Part shown: positions 23,934 to 35,370 of the stretch, piece by piece | Numbering within the stretch: the stretch's first letter is position 1 | How the letters are laid out: each line of letters opens with the position of its first letter | DNA from: Leptodactylus fallax | Lineage: Eukaryota > Chordata > Amphibia > Anura > Leptodactylidae | Assembly: GCA_947044405.1 (NCBI GenBank) | Contig: CAMRHE010001094.1 | Location: 82,501 to 146,500 of the forward strand | DNA length: 64,000 nucleotides | Direction of reading: 5' to 3' | The notes under the pieces: model-generated | Seen by the model: only the letters and a program-made list of their open reading frames with translations | Databases searched by the model: none | What the model was told of the DNA's origin: nothing | Position numbers and translations under genes: made by a program

Positions 23934-24182
23934 ATGTGGCTTCGGTCACCGATTCTGAGGTTTGGTTGCAGGACCCACTAACTACCTGTACAGTAGCGGT
24001 ATATTCTCTACCGGGTATTAAGTTAGTGAAATTTACTTGTGTCGTATCTTTAGGTATGACTCTCTTATCTCCTGCCAGGATGACATTGTAGGAATCCACT
24101 TTTCCAGCAGGCCGCGTCCAACTCACAACCAGGGAACTAACGGAATTGTAATTATTTACGGTGATGGAAACTTGTTCAGGAC
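23934..24182 (-). CDS. ptprj-like: FN3 exon C6 (divergent outlier)
   Basis: Type-C position but the most different member: 249 nt, acceptor TTACTAG, donor GTGAGT. It reads GPEQVSITVNNYNSVSSLVVSW, then RPAGKVDSYNVILAGDKRVIPKDTTQVNF, NLIPGREYTATVQVVSGSCNQTSESVTEAT in separate stretches. It has an open frame and correct phases. The lack of the AVTNITQ block and the many private changes show that it escaped the homogenisation seen in the other C exons. Confidence 0.88.
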
Positions 24183-24897
24183 CTAGTAAGAAAAGATGTT
24201 TAAATCAGACCTGAAAAACTTCTAAGACCATTTATGTACACGAGCAGTCAGAGAGAGGAAACTGTGAAAAACGTTTTCGTTTTTTTCTGGTTTTAATCAG
24301 GAAATACAAAAAACTGAAATTAAAATAAGAAAATATGTGTTTCTGAATGAGTAAAATAAATCAAATTTAGGCTACATTTACCTTGTTCTGGAAATTTGTC
24401 AAAAAAAAATAAAAAATTTAACTAGAAGCCAATAGCATCTATTAATGAAAGCATAGACTGACATGGGCATGTGTGGCCCACAAGTAACAATGTATTTTAT
24501 ACAGCATTTCCTTAGGCATCTAATTGTATTGGCTTCCATTGGAGGTTTTGCATTTTTATTACAAAAAAAATTAAAATTCCCCCATCACAAAATGAGTCTG
24601 TGTGTAGTGTAACGTCATTGAATAACTTCCTGGCATCTTTATGGTGAAGTTACTGTACATGCTCCCCTCCAGAGCACGGACCTCCTCCCTGCTCCTCTGA
24701 TACACACAAGGGGCAACTATTTTTGTTAAACGTCTTACTATCCCCTTAAGAAGCAGAAAGTTCACCTAATATATGAGTAGGTGCACACCTAGTGACCCCC
24801 AGTGATTGAAAGCACCGATGTAAAAGGGGCGCTTCACTGCACATTCAAGGAATATATGAAAAGTTCTGATCTTATAAAGGATATGTATTAGCTACAT
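24183..24897. other. Intron, AT-rich, no feature recognised
   Basis: Short A runs and chance frames only. Confidence 0.5.
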
Positions 24898-25184
<287 letters not shown>

Positions 25185-25345
25185 GCTAATGCAGAATTTT
25201 AGGATTTAAGTATAGATAATAACATGGAAAAGTAAAACAAATATCACCAAAACTAAATATAAAAACTTCATTGAAACAATGGGTCATTTTCTGATGCCAC
25301 ATTCTCTTTTAGGCAAGCCCAACCTTGTCAGGACATTATACAAAC

Positions 25346-25621
25346 CTGTGCAGGTAGATAGTGACACCGGGTCTGATTCAGTGCTGTTATCGGCCGCTCT
25401 TGTATATACCATGAATGTATAGGATTCTCCTGCTGTCAGATTAGTTATTGTAGCTGATCCATTTGTCACTATTGTATTATATAACATTGAGGAGGATGAG
25501 GTGACATTGGTCTGGACTCTGTAGGTGTAAGACGGCTGATACTCATCAGGGTTACTCCACGTCAGAGACACAGAAGATGAGGTCACGGCGCCGAACTGCA
25601 GAGATTTCACCGACATTGGCT
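25346..25621 (-). CDS. ptprj-like: FN3 exon A6
   Basis: Type A, 276 nt, acceptor AATTCAG, donor GTTTGT. QFGAV subtype (SLTWSNPDEYQPSYTYRVQ) close to the type consensus, with IVTNGSATITNLTAGESYTF. A ~280-bp TA microsatellite sits in the downstream intron at 24898-25181. Confidence 0.9.
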
Positions 25622-25834
25622 CTGAATTAAAAGAACAAAATATTCATTGTTATCAAAGAAACTACAACATACAGTATTTTTAACAGGTAATCTCTACCCA
25701 AAATGTATAGCTCTCCTATTACTTGGATCGATGCTCATTTAAAAAACAGCTACCACTTTAACCACTAAGAGATCTAACAAGCTCCCACTCACAATACAAT
25801 GGACTACTAGTAAGTAAAATTTAATACTTAAGGC

Positions 25835-26075
25835 ATGTTCACACAGCTGAAGTTGAGGCTCCAAATTCTGCCTGCAGGCTACCTCCCACCCAATGGGAGG
25901 CAGACACCCATTTTTTTCCTCTGATATTTTTCAGCTAGCAGAAAAAATAGCATCATATTCTATCGTCAACTGGATTCTGCAGCAGAATTCGGTCAAGCAC
26001 AAAAATTCAGCTTACAATTCCTGAAGCTGAAATTTTTCAGCTTGAACAAATTCCACTGTGTGAACACACCCTAAA
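25835..26075. repeat. Foldback repeat with GTTCACAC ends
   Basis: AGGCATGTTCACACAGCTGA is mirrored by GTGTGAACACACCCTAA. Interior AATGGGAGGCAG boxes resemble 1860-2050. Non-coding. Confidence 0.6.
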
Positions 26076-26286
26076 TATTCCAAAGGACGTATTAATGAAT
26101 ATAAAGAGCACACTCAAAAAGCAGAGAGAGAACTGAATCATAGGGGTGGTAGGTGTCGGACCTTCATGTTGCTGACTTATCCTTACGATAGGTCATCGAT
26201 ATTTGTTCCTTGCCTGTATTTAAAGGGGTTTCCTGAGATAAAAATAAATACACACTGCAGTGATCATACAGGAAATATAAACCTAC

Positions 26287-26554
26287 TTGTATAGACAGAT
26301 GTGCTGACAGGTGAGCTCTGATACCCCCCGGACTCCGACTGTCACCACAGTAATGGGGTAGTAAGTCCCCGATGTCAGGTCCTGGAGGGTGACATTTGTT
26401 GTGCTACTTGTCATAGTCCAAGGGCCTGAAGAATTCCCATAGCTTATATTATAGGACTTATTCACACCGGTCATATTTACTGGCTCCATCCAAGACAACG
26501 TCAGGCTGTTTGTCCCAATTATGTTTGTGGTTAAGCTTCTTGGTGGAGTTGGAT
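26287..26554 (-). pseudogene. ptprj-like: FN3 exon B5 with a +1 frameshift
   Basis: Type-B exon, 268 nt against the usual 267, with normal splice sites (TTCATAG and GTAGGT). A run of six Cs at 26324-26329 replaces the usual five and shifts the frame after VTVGVRG. Upstream of that point it is a normal domain (TNIIGTNSLTLSWMEPVNMTGVNKSY). As in B3, either the consensus is wrong by one base or the exon is broken and must be skipped for the receptor to be made. Confidence 0.8.
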
Positions 26555-27065
26555 CTATGAAGAACAACAGAAATGCAAGATTTGATTCAGACACAAACAG
26601 CATGAGATTTAATAGCACAAGATTGATCGCCACAGATCTAAATCAAATCACATTAGGACAACCCCTGTCTATGTGCCCCATTACAGCACGTGAACATCAG
26701 AGTCCCATACTAAAGACAACCCTCTTTAAGCCAGTGCAGAGGGTCACAGCAAAGTGGACAAAAGGCTCTGAATGATTCAAGACCATGTATAAGGCTTTAA
26801 AAAAACAAAAAACAGGGTTTATTGAAACACATACAGAACACGGAATATAGTACATACTTATGTCATATATAGAGTGTGCACCAGGGGAACAGTTATCAGG
26901 AACAAGACCCATCGTACAGGATTTGACGGGCCCTTAACATTTTTTTTCTCTCACAAATTCATGTAATTATGGGCCAGCAGAGATATGATATCTGCCCATA
27001 GCCTGACCAAAAACTAAGCAAATTCTGCTCCTCATAACATGACAATATAGTGACATAATACTCAC

Positions 27066-27320
27066 ACGTGGCCTCTGTCACCGGAGCGGATGTCTGGCTG
27101 CAGCTCGCACTGACCGTCTGTACAGTGACATTATATTCTCTGCCTGGTAGTAATCCTGTGACATTCACTTGTGTAGTATTAGTCTGTGTGGAGTTAGTGA
27201 TGGCTCCTGTTACATTCACTGTATAATAATCCATTTTTCCTGTTGGTTTCATCCATGAGACTCCAAGAACATTGAGCGACTTGTAATTGTTCAGTGAGAT
27301 GGAGACGGCTTGTAAAGGAA
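27066..27320 (-). CDS. ptprj-like: FN3 exon C5
   Basis: Type C, 255 nt, TCCTCAG acceptor, GTGAGT donor. PLQAVS subtype with NNYKSLNVLGVSWMKPTGKMDYYTVNV, and a substituted SASCSQTSAPVTEAT. The intron upstream shares the GATCACAGA... block with the C3, C4 and C7 introns. Confidence 0.9.
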
Positions 27321-28146
27321 CTGAGGAGAATATCACAGATCACAGAAAGATTAGTTATACAACAGGTAACTCTGTTATAATATAAGTAAAGTAAGAGGAC
27401 TGTGGCGTCGGACAGATACGTATTTGTGATGTGAAAAATATGAAAATTATATAAAAGAAAGATGTTATACACGACAGCAACGCAACATGTTTTTTCCCAC
27501 AGCGCTTTTCACAGAAAGTCCACAGAGGAAAACTCTGCTTCAATGGGACTTAGGCTAAGGCTGGATAAATCTGGATAAGATTTCTTAACGTCTCATCCAC
27601 TCTACTGTTAAGGTACCACAATGCAGATATTCTACCAGCAGGAAATCCGGTGAGGTATTTGCTACGTATCCAAATTTAGTAGTTAAAACTTAACAGGGCA
27701 CATTTACTATGTCCCTACACCACACTGCAAGTTGTGTTTTCACCCCGGCCTCACCACGTTCCTGAAAGGGGCCTTTCAGGGATAGTCCATCAGAGTCCTT
27801 ATAATATCATTTATGTCACTTTTTTATCATTTCTTTTTACCATGAATGCAATGAGGGCACAGGCCCTGACAGGGGATGTGAATGATTTATGACGGGTCAT
27901 GCGCCTTATCAAAAATCAGGCACATCATCTGTTGGAGCAGACATCGAGACCAGCGTGGAAACCGTCAGTGTTCATAAATATCCCCCATTGGGTTTTTGGG
28001 TTTTCTTCTGTGTATGTCAGCCACATTACACTAGTACAGTAAGAAGCACCAACACTGGTACACAGTTCTACATATCATTTAATGTAGAGAACCCCTTTCA
28101 GGCCCAGCAATGTCAATAGATTTTCACTTTCCAGTCAGTTACAAAC
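27321..28146. other. Intron, no gene
   Basis: First part is shared with introns upstream of C3, C4 and C7. The remainder is unrecognised. Confidence 0.5.
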
Positions 28147-28422
28147 CTGTGCAGGTAGATAGTGACGCCGGGTCTGATTCAGTGCTGTTATCGGCCGTTC
28201 TTGTATATACCATGAATGTATAGGTTTCTCCTGCAGTCAGATTAGTTACTGTAGCTGATCCATTTGTCACTATTGTATTATATAACATTGTGGATGATGA
28301 GGTGACATTGTTCTGGACTCTGTAGGTGTAAGACGGCTGATACTCATCAGGGATACTCCATTTCAGAGACACAGACGATGAGGTCACATTACTGACCTGC
28401 AGAGATTTCACTGGCAATGGCT
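28147..28422 (-). CDS. ptprj-like: FN3 exon A5
   Basis: Type A, 276 nt, TTTCAG acceptor, donor GTTTGT. QVSNV subtype with SLKWSIPDEY, and VQNNVTSSS in place of VQTNVT. The VTNLTAGETYTFMVYTRTADNSTES end keeps two sequons. The close match to A2 in SIPDEY suggests conversion between non-adjacent copies. Confidence 0.9.
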
Positions 28423-29499
28423 CTGAAATAAAAGAAAAAAAAAATATTCAAAAAAAATTGCACCATACAATATTTGAGCAGCCAATCAACCAGCTTTAGG
28501 GATGAGCCTAACCCGGACCCGAACTTCAGCGCTGATGTTCAGGGTCGGGTACCAGAACGCACGAAGTTCGGCATGGACCCGAACTGTACATTTCAGATTC
28601 GCTCAACACTACTTAAGAGTCTTATACTCATCTTAGACCTACTGGGTATCCTGCACTTCAGAGACATACAGTATAACGGACTTACAGCTAGCTTTACATA
28701 TTCCCTTTCCTTGTGTTTTTGTTACAAAATACACCAGAGAAATATACGTCTAGTGTACTGAGATCTGTCATCACTCTTGGTGACCAAACTATTGACTACA
28801 GGCTTGCAGCGGTAGGAGAAAGCCTGTATAGAATAGATCAGATTCTGGGGTGGTTTTAACATTGATTTCACAATTCCAATGAAAACTGACTTTCATGGTT
28901 TTGGTTCAAAGATCCATGAAATTTGGTTACAGGACAGGTGGTTGCCTGCTGGGGTCCTGTCATGGCAGGTAGACACAGCCAACCCTGGACATGTGAGTGA
29001 CCATGGTAGGCAGAGTTAAATAAAGGTGGTGTAGCCTGCAAAATGCTTACACAGTACTTGTGTAAGGGAGTAGCTGGTGAGCTCCGAGACTAAGACAGAA
29101 GTGTAAGACATTAGTTGAAATGTATTTACAGTTTTTTTTATAAGAATCCAGGACTTTACTACACTGCAGATCTTAATAAAAAAAAAATATTATGAAAATA
29201 AGATCAGAGGAGAGGTAAATCCTGAATATACTGTCATACATTTAACGCTAAGAACACATTAACATCTGTTGTTCCGTTCCGTCGAAGAACCGGACCAATG
29301 GATAGGCAGATCACTAAAATAGCTGTTACATACATATAATGGGGTCCGTCAGGTGTCCATTGTTTTAAAGCTGAAACAGGCGGATTTCAGGTGACCATTG
29401 AGAAGGAATCTCCAATGGAGACTCCGTCGTAAATGTGAACGTAGCCTTAGAAACATAGAACGTCTTGTATATTGCAGTTTTCAAGAAAGAGAAACCTAC
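28423..29499. other. Intron, no gene
   Basis: A repeat with CCGAACTTCAGCGC near 28520 and a GTTCCGTCGAAGAACCGG-like piece at 29270-29440. No coding signal. Confidence 0.45.
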
Positions 29500-29766
29500 T
29501 TGTATATGCAGATGTGCTGACAGGTGAGCTCTGATACCCCCGGACTGCGACTGTCACCACAGTAATGGTGTAGATAGTCCCTGATGTCAGGTTCTGGAGG
29601 GTGACATTCGTTGTGCTACTTATCACAGTCCAAGGGCCTGAAGAATTCCCATAGCTTATATTATAGGACTTATTCACACCGGTCATATTTACTGGTTCCG
29701 GCCAAGATAACGTCAGGCTGTTTGTCCCGATTGTATTTATGGTTGAGCTTCCTGGTGGAGTTGGAT
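29500..29766 (-). CDS. ptprj-like: FN3 exon B4
   Basis: Type B, 267 nt, acceptor TGCACAG, donor GTAGGT, five-C run intact. It reads NTIGTNSLTLSWPEPVNMTGVNKSYNISYGNSS in two stretches, with LTSGTIYTITVVTVAVRGYQ. The WPEP motif is shared with B3 (33762-34026), supporting the two being sister copies. A translation starting at internal Met covers only part of it; the splice sites define the true ends. Confidence 0.9.
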
Positions 29767-30051
29767 CTGTGCAGAATGACAGAAATACAAGTTAAGGATA
29801 GAGCTACACAGCAACTTTGGCCGTGGCTCCCATTGACATAACCGTATTAACTTACGACTCCTTCACCAATGTAAGTGAATGGAGTTGCATTGCGACCCCA
29901 ATGGTACAGCCGACGCAGCACCCTCAGCGACCTAATGCACCTCCATTCACTTACATTGGTATAAGAGTTGTAGGACGACAATGTGATCTCAGGTTGTGCA
30001 GATTCTGTTCCTGATGACGTGACATTATAGGGTCATGACATTAATACTCAC

Positions 30052-30306
30052 AGGTGGCCTCTGTCACCGGAGCGGATGTCTCGCTGCAGTTCCCACTGAC
30101 CGTCTGTACAGTGACATCATATTCTCTGCCTGGTAGTAATCCTGTGACATTCACTTGTGTACTATTAGTCTGTGTGATGTTAGTGACGGCTCCTGTTACA
30201 TTCACTGTATAATAATCCACGTTTCCTGCTGGTTTTTTCCATGAGACTCCAAGAACATTGACTGAATTGTAATTGTTCAGTGAGATGGAGACGGCTTGTA
30301 AAGGAA
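30052..30306 (-). CDS. ptprj-like: FN3 exon C4
   Basis: Type C, 255 nt, acceptor TCCTCAG, donor GTGAGT. PLQAVS subtype with NNYNSVNVLGVSWKKPAGNV and a changed SGNCSETSAPVTEAT, which adds a sequon (NCS) around the conserved cysteine. Its upstream intron is the empty-site partner of the MITE insertion at 35131. Confidence 0.9.
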
Positions 30307-31299
30307 CTGAGGAGAATATCACAGATCACAGACAGGTTAGTTATATAACTCTGTTGTAAGTAAAGTAATAGGCGTGAGGCACAAGAACAGAAATAGGTTT
30401 GCTATATTAATATTATAAATACTATTAAAAAGAAATTACAAATTTGATTAACCCCCCTTAGTGATCAGTCTGCTTTGGGCTTATATATTGATAACCTTAG
30501 GATAGGTCATCAATATGGATCAGTGGGGGTACAACACAGTGGACCCATGCTGATCAGCTGTTTAAAGAGGCCTCTTCCCTTTGCCAATGACATCTCTTTT
30601 ATCAGTTGCATTATGAGGCAGGAGCTAAGTCATAGTCAATAAAGCCAAGCTACATAACCAAGCAAAATGTACTGCACTGTGCTTGCTATTCCGTAAAAGA
30701 GGTCTCTTCAACTAGCTGATCTATAGGGGTTCCGGGCGTCAGACCCCCCACCAATCACATATATATTGATAACCTGTCCTTAGGGTAGGTCATCAGTAAG
30801 TCCCAGAAAACCTTTTTAATGACCAAGTCTTACCAAGAGCCATAATTTTATTATTTTTCAGTCAATGTTGCTGAGGACTTGCACAGTAGCAGCACATAAA
30901 GTGGTATATTTTTCAACAGGGTAAAGCCTAGTGTGCATGTACATTTGTACGTGTGTGGGGGTGCGTACAGACTATATAGCTGTTATCCGGACTTGTCAAC
31001 TGCTATCTATGGTGTACAGTCTCCTTTAAGTCAATCAGCACTGACCGGAGTTTTCCATAAAAAGAAATCTCCAAAATAATCTTTCTTAAGAAGAACCACT
31101 GCCCTCAAAAGGTGCTTTCCTGAAGAATGGGTCTTCTGAAGAAGGCTAATACTGGTACTGTCCATTGTCAAGAAATGCCATAAAAGTGTTTTACTACATA
31201 ATGCAACTTCTTCATTTAGAGAATCTATGAAACGTTCTGAGTATTATTAAAGGTACAGAATCCCTTTTAGGCCCAACAGTGTGAAGACATTATACAAAC
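30307..31299. other. Intron with block shared with 35.1-37.0 kb
   Basis: 30307-30400 matches 35089-35460 except for the MITE there. 31080-31299 matches 36744-36961 almost base for base. 30480-30800 is the GATCAGCTG dispersed family. Confidence 0.75.
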
Positions 31300-31575
31300 C
31301 TGTGCAGGTAGATAGTGACACCGGGTCTGATTCAGTGCTGTTATCGGCCGCTCTTGTATATACCATGAATGTATAGGTTTCTCCTGGGGTCAGATTAGTT
31401 ATTGTAGCTGATCCATTTATCACTATTGTATTATATAACATTGAGGAGGATGAGGTGACATTGGTCTGGACTCTGTAGGTGTAAGACGTCTGATACTCAT
31501 CAGGGTTACTCCACGTCAGAGACACAGAAGATGAGGTCACATTACTGATCAGCGGAGAATTCACTGACAATGGCT
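31300..31575 (-). CDS. ptprj-like: FN3 exon A4
   Basis: Type A, 276 nt, acceptor ATTTCAG, donor GTTTGT. It is the PLISNV subtype with YQTSYTY (others YQPSYTY) and IVINGSATITNLTPG. The minisatellite 31600-33428 begins about 25 bp upstream of its acceptor, so the branch-point region of this intron lies in tandem-repeat sequence. Confidence 0.9.
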
Positions 31576-31599
31576 CTGAAATAAAAGAGAAACATCCAG

Positions 31600-33428
31600 T
31601 GTTACCATACGTCCAGTGTTACCATACGTCCAGTGTTACCATACAACTGTACATCCAGTGTTATCATATGTCCAGTGTTACCATACGTCCAGTGTTACCA
31701 TACAACCGTACATCCAGTGTTATCATATGTCCAGTGTTACTATACGTCCAGTGTTACCATACAACCGTACATCCAGTGTTACCATACAACCGTACATCCA
31801 GTGTTACCATACAACCGTACATCCAGTGTTACCATACAACCGTACATCCAGTGTTACCATACAACCGTACATCCAGTGTTACCATACGTCCACTGTTACC
31901 ATACAACCGTACATCCAGTGTTACCATACGTCCAGTGTTACCATACAACCGTACATCCAGTGTTACCATATGTCTAGTGTTACCATACGTCCAGTGTTAT
32001 CATACGTCCAGTGTTACCATACGTCCAGTGTTACTATACGTCCAGTGTTACCATACAACCGTACATCCAGTGTTACCATACAACCGTACATCCAGTGTTA
32101 CCATACAACCGTACATCCAGTGTTACCATACAACCGTACATCCAGTGTTACCATATGTCTAGTGTTACCATACGTCCAGTGTTATCATACGTCCAGTGTT
32201 ACCATACGTCCAGTGTTACTATACGTCCAGTGTTACCATACAACCGTACATCCAGTGTTACCATACAACCGTACATCCAGTGTTACCATACGTCCAGTGT
32301 TACCATACAACCGTACATCCAGTGTTACCATATGTCTAGTGTTACCATACGTCCAGTGTTATCATACGTCCAGTGTTACCATACGTCCAGTGTTACTATA
32401 CGTCCAGTGTTACCATACAACCGTACATCCAGTGTTACCATACAACCGTACATCCAGTGTTACCATACAACCGTACATCCAGTGTTACCATACAACCGTA
32501 CATCCAGTGTTACCATATGTCTAGTGTTACCATACGTCCAGTGTTATCATACATCCAGTGTTACCATACGTCCAGTGTTACCATACAACCGTACATCCAG
32601 TGTTACCATACGTCCACTGTTACCATACAACCGTACATCCAGTGTTACCATACGTCCACTGTTACCATACAACCGTACATCCAGTGTTACCATACATCCA
32701 GTGTTACCATACGTCCAGTGTTACCATACAACCGTACATCCAGTGTTATCATATGTCCAGTGTTACCATACGTCCAGTGTTACCATACAACCGTACATCC
32801 AGTGTTACCATACAACCGTACATCCAGTGTTACCATACAACCGTACATCCAGTGTTACCATACAACCGTACATCCAGTGTTACCATACGTCCACTGTTAC
32901 CATACAACCGTACATCCAGTGTTACCATACGTCCAGTGTTACCATACAACCGTACATCCAGTGTTACCATATGTCTAGTGTTACCATACGTCCAGTGTTA
33001 TCATACGTCCAGTGTTACCATACGTCCAGTGTTACTATACGTCCAGTGTTACCATACAACCGTACATCCAGTGTTACCATACAACCGTACATCCAGTGTT
33101 ACCATACAACCGTACATCCAGTGTTACCATACGTCCAGTGTTACCATACAACCGTACATCCAGTGTTACCATATGTCTAGTGTTACCATACGTCCAGTGT
33201 TATCATACGTCCAGTGTTACCATACGTCCAGTGTTACCATACAACCGTACATCCAGTGTTACCATACAACCGTACATCCAGTGTTACCATACAACCGTAC
33301 ATCCAGTGTTACCATACAACCGTACATCCAGTGTTACCATACGTCCAGTGTTATCATACATCCAGTGTTACCATATGTCCAGTGTTACCATACAACCGTA
33401 CATCCAGTGTTATCATATGTCCAGTGTT
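31600..33428. repeat. Minisatellite of 17- and 25-bp units, ~1.8 kb
   Basis: Units CGTCCAGTGTTACCATA (17 bp) and CAACCGTACATCCAGTGTTA+CCATA (25 bp) alternate irregularly with small variants (TATCATATG, CCACTG, GTCTAG). Higher-order blocks of several hundred bases repeat. No stops occur in the plus-strand frames, so long open frames (to 389 codons) appear but are repetitive artefacts. It lies immediately upstream of A4. Confidence 0.95.
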
Positions 33429-33761
33429 TTATACTAGGTAATCTCTACTCAAAATATATAACTCTTCCATGCTGATATACTAAAGGTAATGTTTTAGCTA
33501 CTATGAGATCTGCCATGCTTCTACCAAGAACACACTGTACTACATTATTCTGAGAGTCTTATAAAAATATTAAAGAGAACCTCTCAGGTTTTTTTTTTTT
33601 TTTTTTAATGGGGGCAAAATTGTGGTGACAGGTTCCCTTTAATTACACAGTGAGACAGAACTTTATATAGCATATTATATAGCATGTACATTCTGATACA
33701 TTTATCATAGTAGTCATAGAACTACTAATACACAACATATATACAGGGAATAGAAACCTAC

Positions 33762-34026
33762 TTGTATAGACAGATGTGCTGACAGGTGAGCTCTGATACC
33801 CCCCGGACCCCGACTGTCACCACAGTAATGGTGTAGATAGTCCCTGATGTCAGGTTCTGGAGGGTGACACTTGTGCTATTTGTCACAGTCCAAGGGCCTG
33901 AAGAATTCCCATAGCTTATATTATAGGACTTATTCACACCGGTCATATTTACTGGCTCAGGCCAAGATAACATCAGGCTGTTTGTCCCAATTGTATTTAT
34001 GGTTATGGTTCCTGGGGGAATTGGAT
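33762..34026 (-). pseudogene. ptprj-like: FN3 exon B3 with a +1 frameshift
   Basis: Type-B exon with intact acceptor (TGCACAG) and donor (GTAGGT) but 265 nt long. It lacks one codon in the TNSTSVTL segment and has six Cs at 33799-33804 where intact B exons have five. The frame changes after VTVGVRG, so the final strand is lost and the protein would be shifted out of frame downstream. The same extra C is present in B5. It is either a consensus error in a homopolymer or a truly broken exon, which could be skipped in frame. Confidence 0.8.
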
Positions 34027-34833
34027 CTGTGCAGATCGAAAGAAATACAAAAGTTAAAGTGTCAAACATATACAACATAAGATATTAGAGTAAAATGACT
34101 ATAACATTTCTAAATGATGTCCCATTAGGACAACCCTTATCCCTGTGCCCCATTAGGGTATATGAACTTCAGAGAGGGGATTCCCTTCCTTGGGTCACCT
34201 ACTGAATAAGCCAATGCAGAGAGTGACTGCAAAGGAGTCAGCGTGACAATGTATAACAGTGAGTGGCCATTGTCACTAATAGAACCAATGAGGATAAGCA
34301 CGCATTATTTAGGACACGAATTTTTGATGGCTGAGTTGCCGGAATTTGCTCCAAACATGGCACAGGGTCCATATTTACTATTGTGGTTATGGCTAGGCGC
34401 TGGTGTAATCCTGGCACATGTTTGGATGGATCATCCTCAGTGCCATGTGGTGCATTCAGTTTGGGCTAAAATTTTTTGACTTGCTAGACATGTGGTTCTT
34501 CGACTAGACAGTGTAAAGAGACGCCAGACTTATCATCCAGCATCAGCCACTGATAAATCTGCCGTATTTTCAGACTTCCTGTCTAAATATTAGCAAATCT
34601 GGGCCAGTGTTTGATAGATTTGGAATATCTTTAAGTCAAGTGGCACAACCCTATTCTGACACTTTTTGATGCCAGACTTTGTGAGTGCAGGACTAGACAA
34701 ATCCTCCATCTGTGTATAGAATTACAGGTAAGAGAGATACGGGACCATAGCATGATTCCGGAGAGTCAGAAATGGAGCAGATTCTGCTCCTGATCACACG
34801 ATAATATAGTGACATGACGGTAATAATACTCAC
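34027..34833. other. Intron, partly paralogous to 11.4 and 26.6 kb
   Basis: The CATTAGGACAACCC segment near 34124 occurs at the same place upstream of B5 and B7. Nothing else recognised. Confidence 0.55.
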
Positions 34834-35088
34834 ACGTGGCCTCTGTCACCGGAGTAGATGTCTGGCTGCAGCTCCCACTGACCGTCTGTACAGTGACATT
34901 ATATTCTCTGCCTGGTAGTAATCCTGTGACATTCACTTGTGTACTATTAGTCTGTATGGAGTTAGTGACGGCTCCTGTTACATTCACTGTATAATAATCC
35001 ACTTTTCCTGTTGGTTTTGTCCATGAGACTCCAAGAAAACTGACCGACTTGTAATTGTTCAGTGAGATGGAGACGGCTTGTAAAGGAA
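34834..35088 (-). CDS. ptprj-like: FN3 exon C3
   Basis: Type C, 255 nt, acceptor TTCTCAG, donor GTGAGT. It starts VPLQAVSISLNNYKSVSFLG, then GVSWTKPTGKVDYYTVNV and SGSCSQTSTPVTEAT. It is the sister of C4 (30052-30306). The flanking intron of the pair is conserved except for a 240-bp MITE present here at 35131-35370. Confidence 0.9.
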
Positions 35089-35130
35089 CTGAGAAGAATA
35101 TCACAGATCACAGACAGGTTAGTTATATAA

Positions 35131-35370
35131 GGCTGGGTTCACACTTGCGCTCGGTTTCCATCCTTTGGGTCTACTTTGGGACCTGAAGGATGTAAAACCC
35201 TGTTCGCTTAAAAAAGTGGTTATCCGCGGACCCCATACACTATACTGGGGTCCGACAGTTTTTCAGTATAAAATCGGCGGGGAGAAAAGTCATGCTTGCA
35301 GGACTTTTTTCTCCGCCAATTTAAGCGCACTCTCGGGCGCATTCGCCCGAACTCTAGTGTGAACCTAGCT
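35131..35370. repeat. PIF/Harbinger-like MITE with TAA target duplication
   Basis: 240 bp, ends GGCTGGGTTCACACTTGCGC and GTGTGAACCTAGCT, with TAA at both sides (35128-35130, 35371-35373). The paralogous intron at 30331-30360 has a single TAA and no insert. The 3-bp TWA-type duplication suggests the PIF/Harbinger superfamily. Confidence 0.85.

Noticed and set aside
31600..33428. CRISPR-like array of regular repeats
   Set aside because: Units are contiguous variants of each other with no unique spacers, and the genome is vertebrate.
31599..33475. Overlapping plus-strand open frames up to 389 codons rich in VQCYHTTVHP-like repeats
   Set aside because: All come from the 17/25-bp minisatellite, which lacks stops in several frames. 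It lies in an intron and has no gene-like features.
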